Positions 14,635-23,155 of a DNA stretch of 64,000 bases are shown piece by piece. Both the position numbers and the translations under genes were made by a program. The notes beneath the pieces were generated by a model. That model was not told where the DNA came from. It saw only the letters and a program-made list of their open reading frames with translations, and made no database searches. Source of the DNA: Oceanococcus sp964629015 (GTDB lineage: Bacteria; Pseudomonadota; Gammaproteobacteria; Nevskiales; Oceanococcaceae); the NCBI GenBank assembly GCA_964629015.1, contig CAZVMN010000001.1:186001-250000 (forward strand). Reading direction: 5' to 3'. Every line of letters begins with the position of its first letter. The first letter of the stretch is position 1.

Positions 14635-17405
14635 TGGATGTGGTCCAGCGCCGTGCTGCGCTTGTCGGCTAGGGTGGGCTGGCCCTGGAAGCTCTGCGCC
14701 GAGGCGATGAACTCCTCTTTGGTCACCGGTCGACCGAAATAGAACCCTTGAGCCACATCGCACTGGCGTTGACTCAAGAACTCGTATTGCTCCAGCGTTT
14801 CAACGCCTTCAGCCACGACCGCCAGCTTCAGAGAATGCGCCATGGCGATGATCGCACTGGCCACCGCCGCATCACTCGCATCCAGGGTGATGTCGCGGAC
14901 GAAACTTTGGTCGATTTTGAGCTTGTCGATCGGGAAGCGGGTGAGATACGACAAGCTGGAATACCCGGTTCCGAAGTCGTCCACCGCCAAAGACACACCC
15001 AAGGAACGGATCTTGTGCAGCAATTGCACGGTTTCCTTGGAATTCTCGAGCAGCACGCCTTCAGTGATCTCCACTTCGAGCTGGGAGGCCGGAAAACCGG
15101 ACATGGCCAGAGCACGGTTGATGCTGCTGATAATGTCATTGCGGAAGAACTGCTGCGGCGAAATATTAACCGCCATGTGCAAGGGCTGGCCCAGCTCCTG
15201 CTGCATCTGTGCCGCTTGCTGGCAGGCGTGGGTCATCACCCAATCACCTATCGAGCCGATAAGGCCCATTTCCTCGGCCATCGGTATGAACAATGCCGGC
15301 GACACGTCACCCAGCTGAGGATGATGCCAACGCACCAAAGCTTCGCAGCCAATCAGCTGTCCGCTGTGGATGTTGATTTGCGGCTGGAAACGCAGCGAAA
15401 ACTCGCCGCGGTCCAAGGCCCGACGCAGGGCTGTCTCGGTTTCCAGGCGGCGTTGGTTGGTGCGCATCATGTGCGTTTCAAAGAATTGGTAGTTGCCACG
15501 CCCCGCCGCTTTGGCCTGATACATGGCGGTGTCGGCATGTTTGAGCAAAGCACGTTCATCCTGACCATCATCCGGACACAGGCACACACCGATACTCGGC
15601 GTAATAATCATTTCATGACCGACCACCGAAATCGGTTGAGAAAGAATGCGCATGAGCTTTTCGACCACCGGCACCACGTCGTCACGCCCATTGACCGAGG
15701 GCAGTACGATCACGAACTCGTCACCACCCATGCGCACAACGGTGTCCACATCACGCACCGAGGCCTCAAGCCGAAGCGCGATACTGATGAGCAAATCATC
15801 ACCGACGTGATGACCCAAGGTGTCGTTGATGCGCTTGAAATGATCCAGATCGAGCATCAGCACTGCGACCTTGTTACCGGAACGTCGCGCGTGGCGAATC
15901 GCCTGGTCGAGGCGATCTTTAAGAACGGCGCGATTGGGCAGGGTGGTCAGAGCGTCATGGTGCGCGGTGTACTGCAACTCCGCCTGAATGCGTTTTCGCT
16001 CGGTCAGATCGCTGACCATGCCGACGTATTCCAACTCGCCACGGCTTGGAATCTTGTTGACCGCCAACCACACCGGAAACTCTTCGCCATCTCGGCGTAA
16101 TCCCACCACCTCGCGGCGCATGCCCAGATTGCGGTGAGACGCACTGGTTTCCATGCGTGAGACAAAGCCATCATGCTCAGCCCGGTAACGTTCCGGCATC
16201 AACTGCGACACATTGCGTCCGATCACCTCATCCGCGCCGTAGCCGAAAATCGCTTCTGCCGCCTTATTGAAACTGCGCACGATGCCACGCTCATCAATCG
16301 TCAATATGCCGTCTGCGGTGTGTTCAAGGATAGCCCGAAAGCGACGCTCGCTGGCGCGCAGGGCATCGGTCATTTCCCAGGCCAAACGACCCGCCCGCTC
16401 TTCCGCACCGCGCATACTGATGACCACGCCGGCCAAAGCCAACGTCATAAGCAAACCACCGAGCAAAATAATGGTGGGCTGCGACAAACCACTGCCCCCC
16501 GCCCCCGGCGTCACCGAAATCGCCATGGTCCAAGGCTGACCCGCAACGTAAACCTTCTGAACCGTGCTCATGACATCAGCAACCATCGGGACATCGGGAG
16601 CGCTGTCAAAAAGCAGATTGGCTTCAGTTGGTGCAGCACCATCGAAAAGACGCAGACGCACGCCATGCAGGTCATGCCCCAGGATGCCTCGCATCAAATC
16701 GATCATGCGGAAAGGGCTGTAGACCCATCCGGTGAGAGCGGCCCGGCGCTGTTCCGTTGTCCCTACGGGCAGGCCTCGTTTATACACCGGCACATACAGC
16801 AAGGTTCCTGGCTGATTGTCCTCTCCCGTTTCCTGAAGCAGGATGACGCGCCCCGACAATGCAGGTTGGCCGCTATCGCGAGCGCGCGCCATGGCTTCAC
16901 GCCGGGTTTGATTAGAGTACATGTCGTAGCCGAAGGCCCGCTGATTGCGATAATCGAACGGCTCCAAATACATAATCGCCGAACTGGGCTGCTGCTCGCC
17001 GGCAGCACGAGGATGGACTTGGTACTGCGGAAACCCGTCAGCCCGCACAGTCTCTTCATGTGCTTGCAATTGCCCTGGGGCCAGGTTTACCGCGTATCCA
17101 ATGCCCTGGATCCCTGGGAAAAGGCCGGCAACGTGAAGATTCTCAACGTAACTGCGCCACTCGTCGCGGGTGACCTCTTGTGACGAATAGAAGAGCGCCA
17201 CGCCGCCACGCAACACTTGTTCGTAGGTGGAGAAACGGTCGAACACGGCATCTGTGACCAACTCCACATGCTGTTCAAACTCGTGTGCGGCACGCTGATT
17301 TTCCACCCGTAACGTGAACTGCCACGCGAACAACGTCCCAATCACGCCCACGGCGAGCGTGAGCGCAAGCGGCAAGTGTTTGCGAAGGACGGGTGTCGAC
17401 GGCAT
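14631..17405 (-). CDS. CHASE-PAS-GGDEF-EAL membrane protein for cyclic-di-GMP metabolism
   Basis: The 924-residue protein runs TM helix (about 10-30), periplasmic CHASE domain (about 75-260, with RDEWRSYVENLHVAGLFPGIQGIGYA), second TM helix (about 312-332), PAS domain (about 350-465), GGDEF domain (about 485-640) and EAL domain (about 655-905). The diguanylate cyclase signature GGDEF is intact with an RxxD inhibitory site (RDVD) five residues upstream; the phosphodiesterase motifs CEALVRW and DDFGTG are intact too. Both activities are therefore possible, with the periplasmic domain sensing an unknown small ligand. It is single-gene, between the hydrolase and ubiK. Confidence 0.93.
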   Translation of the reverse strand: MPSTPVLRKHLPLALTLAVGVIGTLFAWQFTLRVENQRAAHEFEQHVELVTDAVFDRFSTYEQVLRGGVALFYSSQEVTRDEWRSYVENLHVAGLFPGIQGIGYAVNLAPGQLQAHEETVRADGFPQYQVHPRAAGEQQPSSAIMYLEPFDYRNQRAFGYDMYSNQTRREAMARARDSGQPALSGRVILLQETGEDNQPGTLLYVPVYKRGLPVGTTEQRRAALTGWVYSPFRMIDLMRGILGHDLHGVRLRLFDGAAPTEANLLFDSAPDVPMVADVMSTVQKVYVAGQPWTMAISVTPGAGGSGLSQPTIILLGGLLMTLALAGVVISMRGAEERAGRLAWEMTDALRASERRFRAILEHTADGILTIDERGIVRSFNKAAEAIFGYGADEVIGRNVSQLMPERYRAEHDGFVSRMETSASHRNLGMRREVVGLRRDGEEFPVWLAVNKIPSRGELEYVGMVSDLTERKRIQAELQYTAHHDALTTLPNRAVLKDRLDQAIRHARRSGNKVAVLMLDLDHFKRINDTLGHHVGDDLLISIALRLEASVRDVDTVVRMGGDEFVIVLPSVNGRDDVVPVVEKLMRILSQPISVVGHEMIITPSIGVCLCPDDGQDERALLKHADTAMYQAKAAGRGNYQFFETHMMRTNQRRLETETALRRALDRGEFSLRFQPQINIHSGQLIGCEALVRWHHPQLGDVSPALFIPMAEEMGLIGSIGDWVMTHACQQAAQMQQELGQPLHMAVNISPQQFFRNDIISSINRALAMSGFPASQLEVEITEGVLLENSKETVQLLHKIRSLGVSLAVDDFGTGYSSLSYLTRFPIDKLKIDQSFVRDITLDASDAAVASAIIAMAHSLKLAVVAEGVETLEQYEFLSQRQCDVAQGFYFGRPVTKEEFIASAQSFQGQPTLADKRSTALDHIH

Positions 17406-17463
17406 CGGGCAGAAGCTCTATGAGAATCTGCCGTTATATCGACCGCCTAGCGCATGACTTTAG

Positions 17464-17706
17464 TCAATCCTGCGAATTTTCCAGCGTTTCAATGCGGGCT
17501 TCCAAATCCGCCAAGCGCTGACGCAGCCGCAGCAACAATTCTTTCTGCACCTCGAATTGCTCGCGACTGACCAGATCCAGGTCACTCAGCTGCGCCTGCA
17601 ACACAGCACGAAAGTTATCACGCAGTTCGTCCCGTACCGAGGCCAGGCCGGGGGGAAGCACCTGGCTCAGACGTTCAGCAAGTTCCTGCACGGGGTTGGG
17701 TCTCAT
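17464..17706 (-). CDS. ubiK: UbiK accessory factor (YqiC/BMFP family)
   Basis: The 80-residue protein fits the family length and pattern: an N-terminal helix (PVQELAERLSQVLPPGL), then a basic and acidic amphipathic region, then a C-terminal coiled coil (EVQKELLLRLRQRLADLEARIETLE). UbiK binds UbiJ and helps aerobic ubiquinone synthesis. I start at ATG 17706, where family similarity begins; the frame is open upstream but looks non-coding. It is divergent from glnK, and an NtrC-type box begins only 7 nt upstream of its start codon, so NtrC could also affect it. Confidence 0.86.
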   Translation of the reverse strand: MRPNPVQELAERLSQVLPPGLASVRDELRDNFRAVLQAQLSDLDLVSREQFEVQKELLLRLRQRLADLEARIETLENSQD

Positions 17707-17712
17707 GGAAAG

Positions 17713-17729
17713 TGCACTCTTTTGATGCG
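17713..17729. promoter_or_regulatory. NtrC-binding box (distal, weaker) of glnK-amtB
   Basis: TGCACTCTTTTGATGCG matches the dyad TGCACC-N4-TGGTGCA at 10 of 13 fixed positions and directly abuts the stronger box, giving centres 17 bp apart, suitable for cooperative NtrC dimers. Confidence 0.6.
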
Positions 17730-17746
17730 TGCACCTTACTGGTGCG
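17730..17746. promoter_or_regulatory. NtrC-binding box (strong) of glnK-amtB
   Basis: TGCACCTTACTGGTGCG matches the NtrC dyad TGCACC-N4-TGGTGCA except for the last base. It lies about 80 nt upstream of the -24 element, a normal enhancer distance. ntrB and ntrC are in the same window. Confidence 0.8.
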
Positions 17747-17823
17747 CTATTTCGTGGGCCAGCACGCCTCTGGGGCGAAACCAAGCGTGAATTATCCCTT
17801 TTCGCACAGTGATCCGCAAAAGT

Positions 17824-17839
17824 TGGCACGTCGCGTGCT
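17824..17839 (+). promoter_or_regulatory. sigma-54 promoter of glnK-amtB
   Basis: TGGCACGTCGCGTGCT matches the consensus TGGCACG-N4-TTGCW at 11 of 12 fixed positions, with GG (17825-17826) and GC (17837-17838) 12 nt apart. The predicted start is near 17850, giving a leader of about 57 nt. Confidence 0.85.
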
Positions 17840-17906
17840 TCGATTGGCAACGCTTATGGATCGCGGGCATGGCGCCCTCGGAATTCACACATCAGGAGCA
17901 ACAACG

Positions 17907-18245
17907 ATGAAGTTAATCACTGCTGTCATCAAGCCCTTCAAGCTGGATGAGGTGCGTGAAGCCTTGTCCGACGTGGGGGTCAAGGGCATCACTGTGACGG
18001 AGGTCAAGGGGTTCGGCCGTCAAAAGGGGCACACCGAGTTGTACCGCGGTGCGGAATATGTAGTCGACTTCCTACCCAAGGTCAAAATCGAGGTTGGCGT
18101 CGATGATGCCCAACTGGATGGCGCAATCGAGGCCATCAATGGCGCCGCCAAGACCGGCAAGATCGGCGACGGCAAAATTTTTGTTACCGCCCTGGAACAG
18201 GCCATCCGCATTCGTACCGGTGAAACCGGCAGCGAAGCGCTCTAA
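17907..18245 (+). CDS. glnK: nitrogen regulatory protein P-II (GlnK)
   Basis: The 112-residue trimeric signal protein has the complete T-loop with the uridylylation tyrosine at position 51 (RGAEYVVDF), and the P-II signatures TEVKGFGRQKGH and GDGKIFVT. It senses 2-oxoglutarate, ATP/ADP and, through uridylylation, glutamine. The pairing with amtB 31 nt downstream marks it as GlnK rather than GlnB; GlnK blocks AmtB when ammonium is plentiful. The ATG at 17907 follows CAGGAG. Transcription is expected to be NtrC- and sigma-54-dependent, from the sites directly upstream. Confidence 0.95.
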   Translation: MKLITAVIKPFKLDEVREALSDVGVKGITVTEVKGFGRQKGHTELYRGAEYVVDFLPKVKIEVGVDDAQLDGAIEAINGAAKTGKIGDGKIFVTALEQAIRIRTGETGSEAL

Positions 18246-18276
18246 GCCGCGGAGTCCTCAACAGGAGTTTTGAATC

Positions 18277-19542
18277 ATGGAAAATAATATTTTTGAACTG
18301 CAGTACGCCATAGACACGTTCTACTTCTTGGTCTGTGGCGCACTTGTCATGTGGATGGCCGCTGGCTTCTCCATGCTGGAAGCCGGTCTTGTCCGGGCCA
18401 AGAACACCACCGAAATTCTGACCAAGAACGTCGCGCTGTTCTCGATTTCCTGCATCATGTACATGGTCTGTGGCTACATGATCATGTACGGCGGCGATCT
18501 GTTCCTGTCGGGCATCGCTGATGTCGACGCTGAAGCGGTTCTGGTTGACTTCGCCGGCCGTGAAGACGGCTTCCACGGCGGTTCGATCTACTCGGGCGCT
18601 TCGGACTTCTTCTTCCAGGTCGTGTTCGTTGCGACGGCCATGTCGATCGTATCTGGTGCTGTTGCTGAACGCATGAAACTGTGGGCCTTCCTGGCCTTCT
18701 CCGTTGTCATGACCGGCTTCATCTACCCGATGGAAGGCAACTGGACCTGGGGCGGTGGCTCCGTGTTCGGCCTCTACACTCTGGGTGATCTGGGCTTCTC
18801 CGACTTTGCCGGCTCCGGCATCGTGCACATGGCTGGCGCCGCTGCGGCTCTCGCCGGTGTGCTGTTGCTTGGCCCACGTAAAGGTAAATACGGTGCTGAT
18901 GGCAAAGTGAGCCCGATTCCGGGTTCCAACCTGCCGCTGGCCACCTTGGGTACCTTCATCCTGTGGATGGGTTGGTTCGGCTTCAACGGCGGCTCGGTGC
19001 TTAAGCTGGGTGACATCTCCAACGCCAACGCTGTGGCCATGGTGTTCCTGAACACCAACACCGCTGCTGCCGGCGGCTTGGTTGCTGCGCTGCTGACCGC
19101 TCGCATCCTGTTCGGCAAAGCCGACCTGACCATGGCTCTGAACGGCGCTCTGGCTGGCCTGGTTGCGATCACCGCTGAGCCGAGCACCCCGACCGCTCTG
19201 ACCGCGACCATCTTTGGTGCGGCTGGTGGCGTGCTGGTGGTGTTCTCGATCCTGCTGCTGGACAAGCTGAAGATCGACGATCCGGTCGGTGCGATCTCGG
19301 TCCACGGCACCTGTGGTCTGCTCGGTCTGCTGCTGGTTCCGCTGACCAACGACGGCTCCACTTTCAGCGGTCAGCTGATCGGTGCCGCCACCATCTTTGG
19401 ATGGGTCTTCGTGACCAGCCTAATTGTCTGGGGCGTGCTCAAAGTGGTTATGGGCATCCGCGTCAGCGAGGAAGAAGAGATGGAAGGTGTCGATATCGCC
19501 GAGTGCGGTCTCGAAGCCTACCCGGACTTCACCAAGTCCTAA
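18277..19542 (+). CDS. amtB: ammonium transporter AmtB
   Basis: The 421-residue protein has the 11-helix Amt pattern. The twin histidines of the pore lie in GSGIVHMAGAAAALAG and SVHGTCGLLG, and the family signature around DFAGSGIVHMAGAAAA is present. The N-terminus MENNIFELQYAIDTFYFL begins with a helix without a cleavable signal peptide, as in some marine Amt proteins. It is the second gene of glnK-amtB and is closed by a strong terminator. It imports ammonium when nitrogen is scarce and is gated by GlnK. Confidence 0.95.
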   Translation: MENNIFELQYAIDTFYFLVCGALVMWMAAGFSMLEAGLVRAKNTTEILTKNVALFSISCIMYMVCGYMIMYGGDLFLSGIADVDAEAVLVDFAGREDGFHGGSIYSGASDFFFQVVFVATAMSIVSGAVAERMKLWAFLAFSVVMTGFIYPMEGNWTWGGGSVFGLYTLGDLGFSDFAGSGIVHMAGAAAALAGVLLLGPRKGKYGADGKVSPIPGSNLPLATLGTFILWMGWFGFNGGSVLKLGDISNANAVAMVFLNTNTAAAGGLVAALLTARILFGKADLTMALNGALAGLVAITAEPSTPTALTATIFGAAGGVLVVFSILLLDKLKIDDPVGAISVHGTCGLLGLLLVPLTNDGSTFSGQLIGAATIFGWVFVTSLIVWGVLKVVMGIRVSEEEEMEGVDIAECGLEAYPDFTKS

Positions 19543-19589
19543 GTATCAGTCCCGTGCTGTAACCGGGGCACATTCCCGGTAACACTTGA

Positions 19590-19619
19590 GGCGGAGGTTT
19601 AACACCTCCGCCTTTTTTT
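19590..19619 (+). terminator. intrinsic terminator of glnK-amtB
   Basis: Perfect 9-bp stem GGCGGAGGT/ACCTCCGCC with a 5-nt loop followed by seven T residues, 48 nt after the amtB stop. Confidence 0.92.
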
Positions 19620-19702
19620 ATGCCCGAATGTCGTCACAAAAGCGGCCTATTGGCTAGCGCCGGATACCCCGATTGGACTACTATTTGCGGTTGGGAGTCG
19701 GT

Positions 19703-19718
19703 TGGCACACACCATGCT
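19703..19718 (+). promoter_or_regulatory. sigma-54-like element upstream of the nqr operon
   Basis: TGGCACACACCATGCT matches TGGCACG-N4-TTGCW at 10 of 12 fixed positions, with GG (19704-19705) and GC (19716-19717) 12 nt apart. A transcript would begin near 19729, 50 nt before the nqrA ATG. No NtrC box was seen nearby, so if real it would need another enhancer-binding protein. Confidence 0.4.
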
Positions 19719-19778
19719 TTCTCCCTTGCCGCCACTCGCGGCTCCCGTTCCACACGCCAACACGTCGAATCCGCGCCC

Positions 19779-21128
19779 ATGCACATTCGCATCAAGAAAG
19801 GGCTGACGCTGCCAATCAACGGCACGCCCCGCCAGAGTATCGAGGACGGCCCGGACATTACCCGGGTTGCGCTGATCGGCCAGGACTACGTCGGAATGAA
19901 GCCGACCATGTTTGTGGCCGAAGGCGACCGGGTAAAACTCGGTCAACCTCTGTTCGAAGACAAAAAGAGCCCCGGTGTCATTTACACCTCGCCCGGATGT
20001 GGCGTGGTGGAAGCGATCAATCGCGGCGCCAAACGCGTTCTTCAATCCGTCGTCATTCAGCTCGACGGTGACGAAGCCGAAAGCTTCGACAAGTTCGACG
20101 ATGCAGAACTGGACAGCATTGATGGCAACATCGTGCGCCAGAACCTGATCAAATCGGGCTTGTGGACCACGCTGCGGACGCGCCCCTACAGTAAGGTGCC
20201 GCAGGTCGACAGCAGCCCTGTGGCGATTTTTGTCACGGCAACGGATTCCAACCCGCTGGCGGCCGATCCGGCGGTGGTGATTGCTGACGACCCGACCAGC
20301 TTTCAACGCGGTCTGCGCATCCTCAGCACACTGAGCGACAAGCTCTACCTGTGTAAAGCCGCTGGCGCTTCACTTGATGCGCCGAGCTTGCCGGGTCTGG
20401 AGGTTGCCGAATTCTCCGGGCCACACCCCGCTGGCTTGGTCGGCACCCACATTCACTACCTGCACCCCGTTGGGGCCAACCGCACGGTCTGGCACATCAA
20501 CTACCAGGATGTGATGGCGATTGGCCGGCTGTTCGCAACCGGGCGCTATCCGACCGAACGGGTCATCGCATTGGCTGGCCCCAAAGTCAGCAATCCGCGT
20601 TTGCTACGAACCCGTGTTGGCGCCAACACCGACACCTTGATCGCGGGCCAGCTCAACGATGGTGAAGATTGCCGCGTGATCTCCGGCTCGGTCTGGTCAG
20701 GCCGCCGCGCCGGCGGTTGGGCCAGCTACCTGGGCCGCTACCACCTGCAGTTGTCCGTGCTGCCCGAAGGTGGCGACCGGGAGTTCCTCGGTTGGGTTCG
20801 CCCCGGACCGAACAAATTCTCGGCGGTCAACGTGTTTGTCTCGGCACTGCAACGTGCCCGCCGGACTTTCGATTTCTCGACCAGCCAGAACGGTAGCGCG
20901 CGCGCCATGGTGCCCATCGGCAACTATGAGCAAGTCATGCCTCTGGATGTCCTGCCGACCCAGTTGCTGCGTGCGCTGATCGTCAAGGACACCGATTCTG
21001 CTCAGGAGCTGGGTTGCCTGGAGCTGGATGAGGAAGATCTGGCGCTGTGCTCCTTTGTCTGCGTCGGCAAGTACAACTTTGGTCCGTATCTGCGGGCCAA
21101 TCTGGAACAGATTGAGCGGGAAGGCTAA
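19779..21128 (+). CDS. nqrA: Na+-translocating NADH:quinone reductase subunit A
   Basis: The 449-residue subunit starts MHIRIKKGLTLPINGTP, the standard NqrA opening, and has the expected length. NqrA is a cytoplasmic peripheral subunit of the Na+-pumping NADH:ubiquinone reductase and contributes to the quinone side of the complex. The ATG at 19779 is preferred over in-frame upstream readings, which lack family similarity. The stop overlaps the nqrB start by one base (TAATG). It is the first gene of nqrABCDEF. Confidence 0.96.
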   Translation: MHIRIKKGLTLPINGTPRQSIEDGPDITRVALIGQDYVGMKPTMFVAEGDRVKLGQPLFEDKKSPGVIYTSPGCGVVEAINRGAKRVLQSVVIQLDGDEAESFDKFDDAELDSIDGNIVRQNLIKSGLWTTLRTRPYSKVPQVDSSPVAIFVTATDSNPLAADPAVVIADDPTSFQRGLRILSTLSDKLYLCKAAGASLDAPSLPGLEVAEFSGPHPAGLVGTHIHYLHPVGANRTVWHINYQDVMAIGRLFATGRYPTERVIALAGPKVSNPRLLRTRVGANTDTLIAGQLNDGEDCRVISGSVWSGRRAGGWASYLGRYHLQLSVLPEGGDREFLGWVRPGPNKFSAVNVFVSALQRARRTFDFSTSQNGSARAMVPIGNYEQVMPLDVLPTQLLRALIVKDTDSAQELGCLELDEEDLALCSFVCVGKYNFGPYLRANLEQIEREG

Positions 21129-22366
21129 TGTCATCACCACTTCGCGATTATCTCGATCGGCTGCACCCTCTGTTCGCCAAGGGCGGCAAGTTCGAAAAGT
21201 ATTACGCCGTTTATGAAGCGATCGACACGTTTTTCTATTCACCGCCGGATGTGACATCTGCCGCGCCGCACGTGCGCGACGGCATCGACCTGAAACGCGT
21301 GATGATTTACGTGTGGTTGGCGGTCATGCCCTGTGTGCTGGTGGCCTGTGTCAACACGGGCTATCAGGCCAATATGGCGATGCAGGCCATGGGGATTGAT
21401 CAGGCCGTCGGCTGGCGTGGCCATTTGCTGGATCTGTTCGGCATCGGACACGACCCAGCCAACGTGTGGTCCAACTTCTGGCTAGGGTTTTGGTACTTCG
21501 TCCCGGTTTACTTCGTCACCTTCGTGGTCGGTGGTTTCTGGGAAGTGTTGTTCGCTGCCGTTCGCAACCACGAAGTCAACGAAGGCTTCTTCGTCAGCTC
21601 GATCCTGTTCGCCCTGATCTGCCCGCCAACCATTCCGTTGTGGATGGTTGCTCTGGGCATCAGCTTCGGCATCGTCATCGGCAAGGAAGTGTTCGGCGGC
21701 ACCGGCAAAAACTTCCTCAACCCAGCGCTGACCGGTCGCGCGTTCCTGTTCTTTGCCTATCCGGCTGCCATGTCGGGTGATGCAGTTTGGACCGCCGTGG
21801 ATGGATTCACCGGCGCCACCCCCCTGGGCATCGCCGCGCTGGGTGGCATTGCTGCGGTTGAAGAGGCCGGTATCTCCTGGATGCAGACCTTCCTCGGCAG
21901 CATTCAGGGCTCGCTGGGCGAAACGTCAACCCTGGCCTGCTTGTTCGGTGCAGGCTTCCTGCTGCTGACCAAGGTGGCCTCGTGGCGCATCATGGCCGGC
22001 GTGATGCTCGGCATGGTGGCGACCTCGCTGCTGTTCAATGCCATCGGCAGCGACAGCAACCCGATGTTCAGCATGCCTTGGTACTGGCATCTCACGCTGG
22101 GCGGCTTTGCCTTCGGCATGATCTTCATGGCTACCGACCCGGTCTCCGCATCGATGACCAATACCGGTCGCCTGATTTTTGGCTTCCTGGTCGGTTTCAT
22201 GGTGGTGCTGATCCGCGTGGTCAACCCGGCCTTCCCCGAAGGCATGATGCTGGCAATTCTGTTCGCCAATATCTTCGCCCCGCTGATCGATTACGGCGTG
22301 GTCAGAGCCAATGTCAATCGACGCAAGCAGCGCACGGGTGTGCTGGCTGCGGCGCAGGAGGCGTAA
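21128..22366 (+). CDS. nqrB: Na+-translocating NADH:quinone reductase subunit B
   Basis: The 412-residue subunit has about ten membrane helices. The threonine that carries covalent FMN is in DGFTGATPLG (about residue 235). NqrB holds riboflavin and FMN and forms part of the sodium path and the quinone site. The N-terminal region FAKGGKFEKYYAVYEAIDTFFY is typical. It is coupled to nqrA by a 1-nt overlap and followed at once by nqrC. Confidence 0.96.
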   Translation: MSSPLRDYLDRLHPLFAKGGKFEKYYAVYEAIDTFFYSPPDVTSAAPHVRDGIDLKRVMIYVWLAVMPCVLVACVNTGYQANMAMQAMGIDQAVGWRGHLLDLFGIGHDPANVWSNFWLGFWYFVPVYFVTFVVGGFWEVLFAAVRNHEVNEGFFVSSILFALICPPTIPLWMVALGISFGIVIGKEVFGGTGKNFLNPALTGRAFLFFAYPAAMSGDAVWTAVDGFTGATPLGIAALGGIAAVEEAGISWMQTFLGSIQGSLGETSTLACLFGAGFLLLTKVASWRIMAGVMLGMVATSLLFNAIGSDSNPMFSMPWYWHLTLGGFAFGMIFMATDPVSASMTNTGRLIFGFLVGFMVVLIRVVNPAFPEGMMLAILFANIFAPLIDYGVVRANVNRRKQRTGVLAAAQEA

Positions 22367-22367
22367 C

Positions 22368-23150
22368 ATGGCGTTCAAGGACTTACCTAACGACAGCATC
22401 GCCAAGACCATCATCGTTGCGGTGGTGCTGTGCCTGGTCTGCTCAATTTTCGTCTCGGCCTCCGCGGTTTTCCTCAAGCCTCAGCAAGAGAAAAACAAGC
22501 TGCTGGATAAGCAAAAGAATATTGTTCAGGTGGCTGGCATCGATTTGGCCGGTCGCACCGTGCCTGAGGCGTTCAAACAGATCGAAGCCCGCGTAGTCGA
22601 CCTGCAAACCGGCGAGTTCGCCGATCAGGTTGACGCCCAGACCTACGATCATCGCAAAGCCACCAAAGACCCCGAGCAAAGCAGCGAACTGGACCCGAAA
22701 GAGGACATCGCCAGCATCAAGCGTCGCGAGCGCTATGCGACGATCTACCTGACCCGTGACAGCAACGGCAACATCGAAAAACTGATTCTGCCGGTTCGTG
22801 GCTACGGTCTGTGGTCCACCTTGTGGGGCTTCATGGCTCTGGAAGGTGACGGCAACACCGTGATTGGCTTGTCATTTTTCGAACACGCCGAGACACCAGG
22901 TCTGGGTGGCGAAGTCGACAACCCGGCGTGGAAAGCACAATGGGCCGGCAAGAAGGTCTATGGCGATGACGGTGACGTTGAGCTGACCTTGGTCAAAGGC
23001 GGCGTCGACGGTTCGACACCCAATGCCGAGCACAAAGTGGATGCGCTTTCCGGCGCCACTCTGACCAGCAACGGTGTCTCTCACCTCGTGAAATTCTGGA
23101 TGGGCGAACAGGGCTTCGGTCCGTTCCTGCGCAATCTGCACAAAGGATAA
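22368..23150 (+). CDS. nqrC: Na+-translocating NADH:quinone reductase subunit C
   Basis: The 260-residue subunit has one N-terminal membrane helix (about 12-35) and a periplasmic FMN-binding domain. The flavinylation motif is SGATLTSNG near residue 225, where the threonine is linked to FMN by ApbE; no apbE is inside the window. The ATG at 22368 follows CAGGAG and lies 2 nt after the nqrB stop codon. Confidence 0.95.
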   Translation: MAFKDLPNDSIAKTIIVAVVLCLVCSIFVSASAVFLKPQQEKNKLLDKQKNIVQVAGIDLAGRTVPEAFKQIEARVVDLQTGEFADQVDAQTYDHRKATKDPEQSSELDPKEDIASIKRRERYATIYLTRDSNGNIEKLILPVRGYGLWSTLWGFMALEGDGNTVIGLSFFEHAETPGLGGEVDNPAWKAQWAGKKVYGDDGDVELTLVKGGVDGSTPNAEHKVDALSGATLTSNGVSHLVKFWMGEQGFGPFLRNLHKG

Positions 23151-23155
23151 AGCTG

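Noticed and set aside
14748..16100. Plus-strand 450-codon frame opposite the GGDEF-EAL gene
   Set aside because: Antisense shadow of intact PAS, GGDEF and EAL domains on the minus strand.
17850..17907. Longer GlnK start at 17712 upstream of the sigma-54 promoter
   Set aside because: It would place the promoter and NtrC boxes inside the coding region, and the protein similarity begins at the ATG at 17907.
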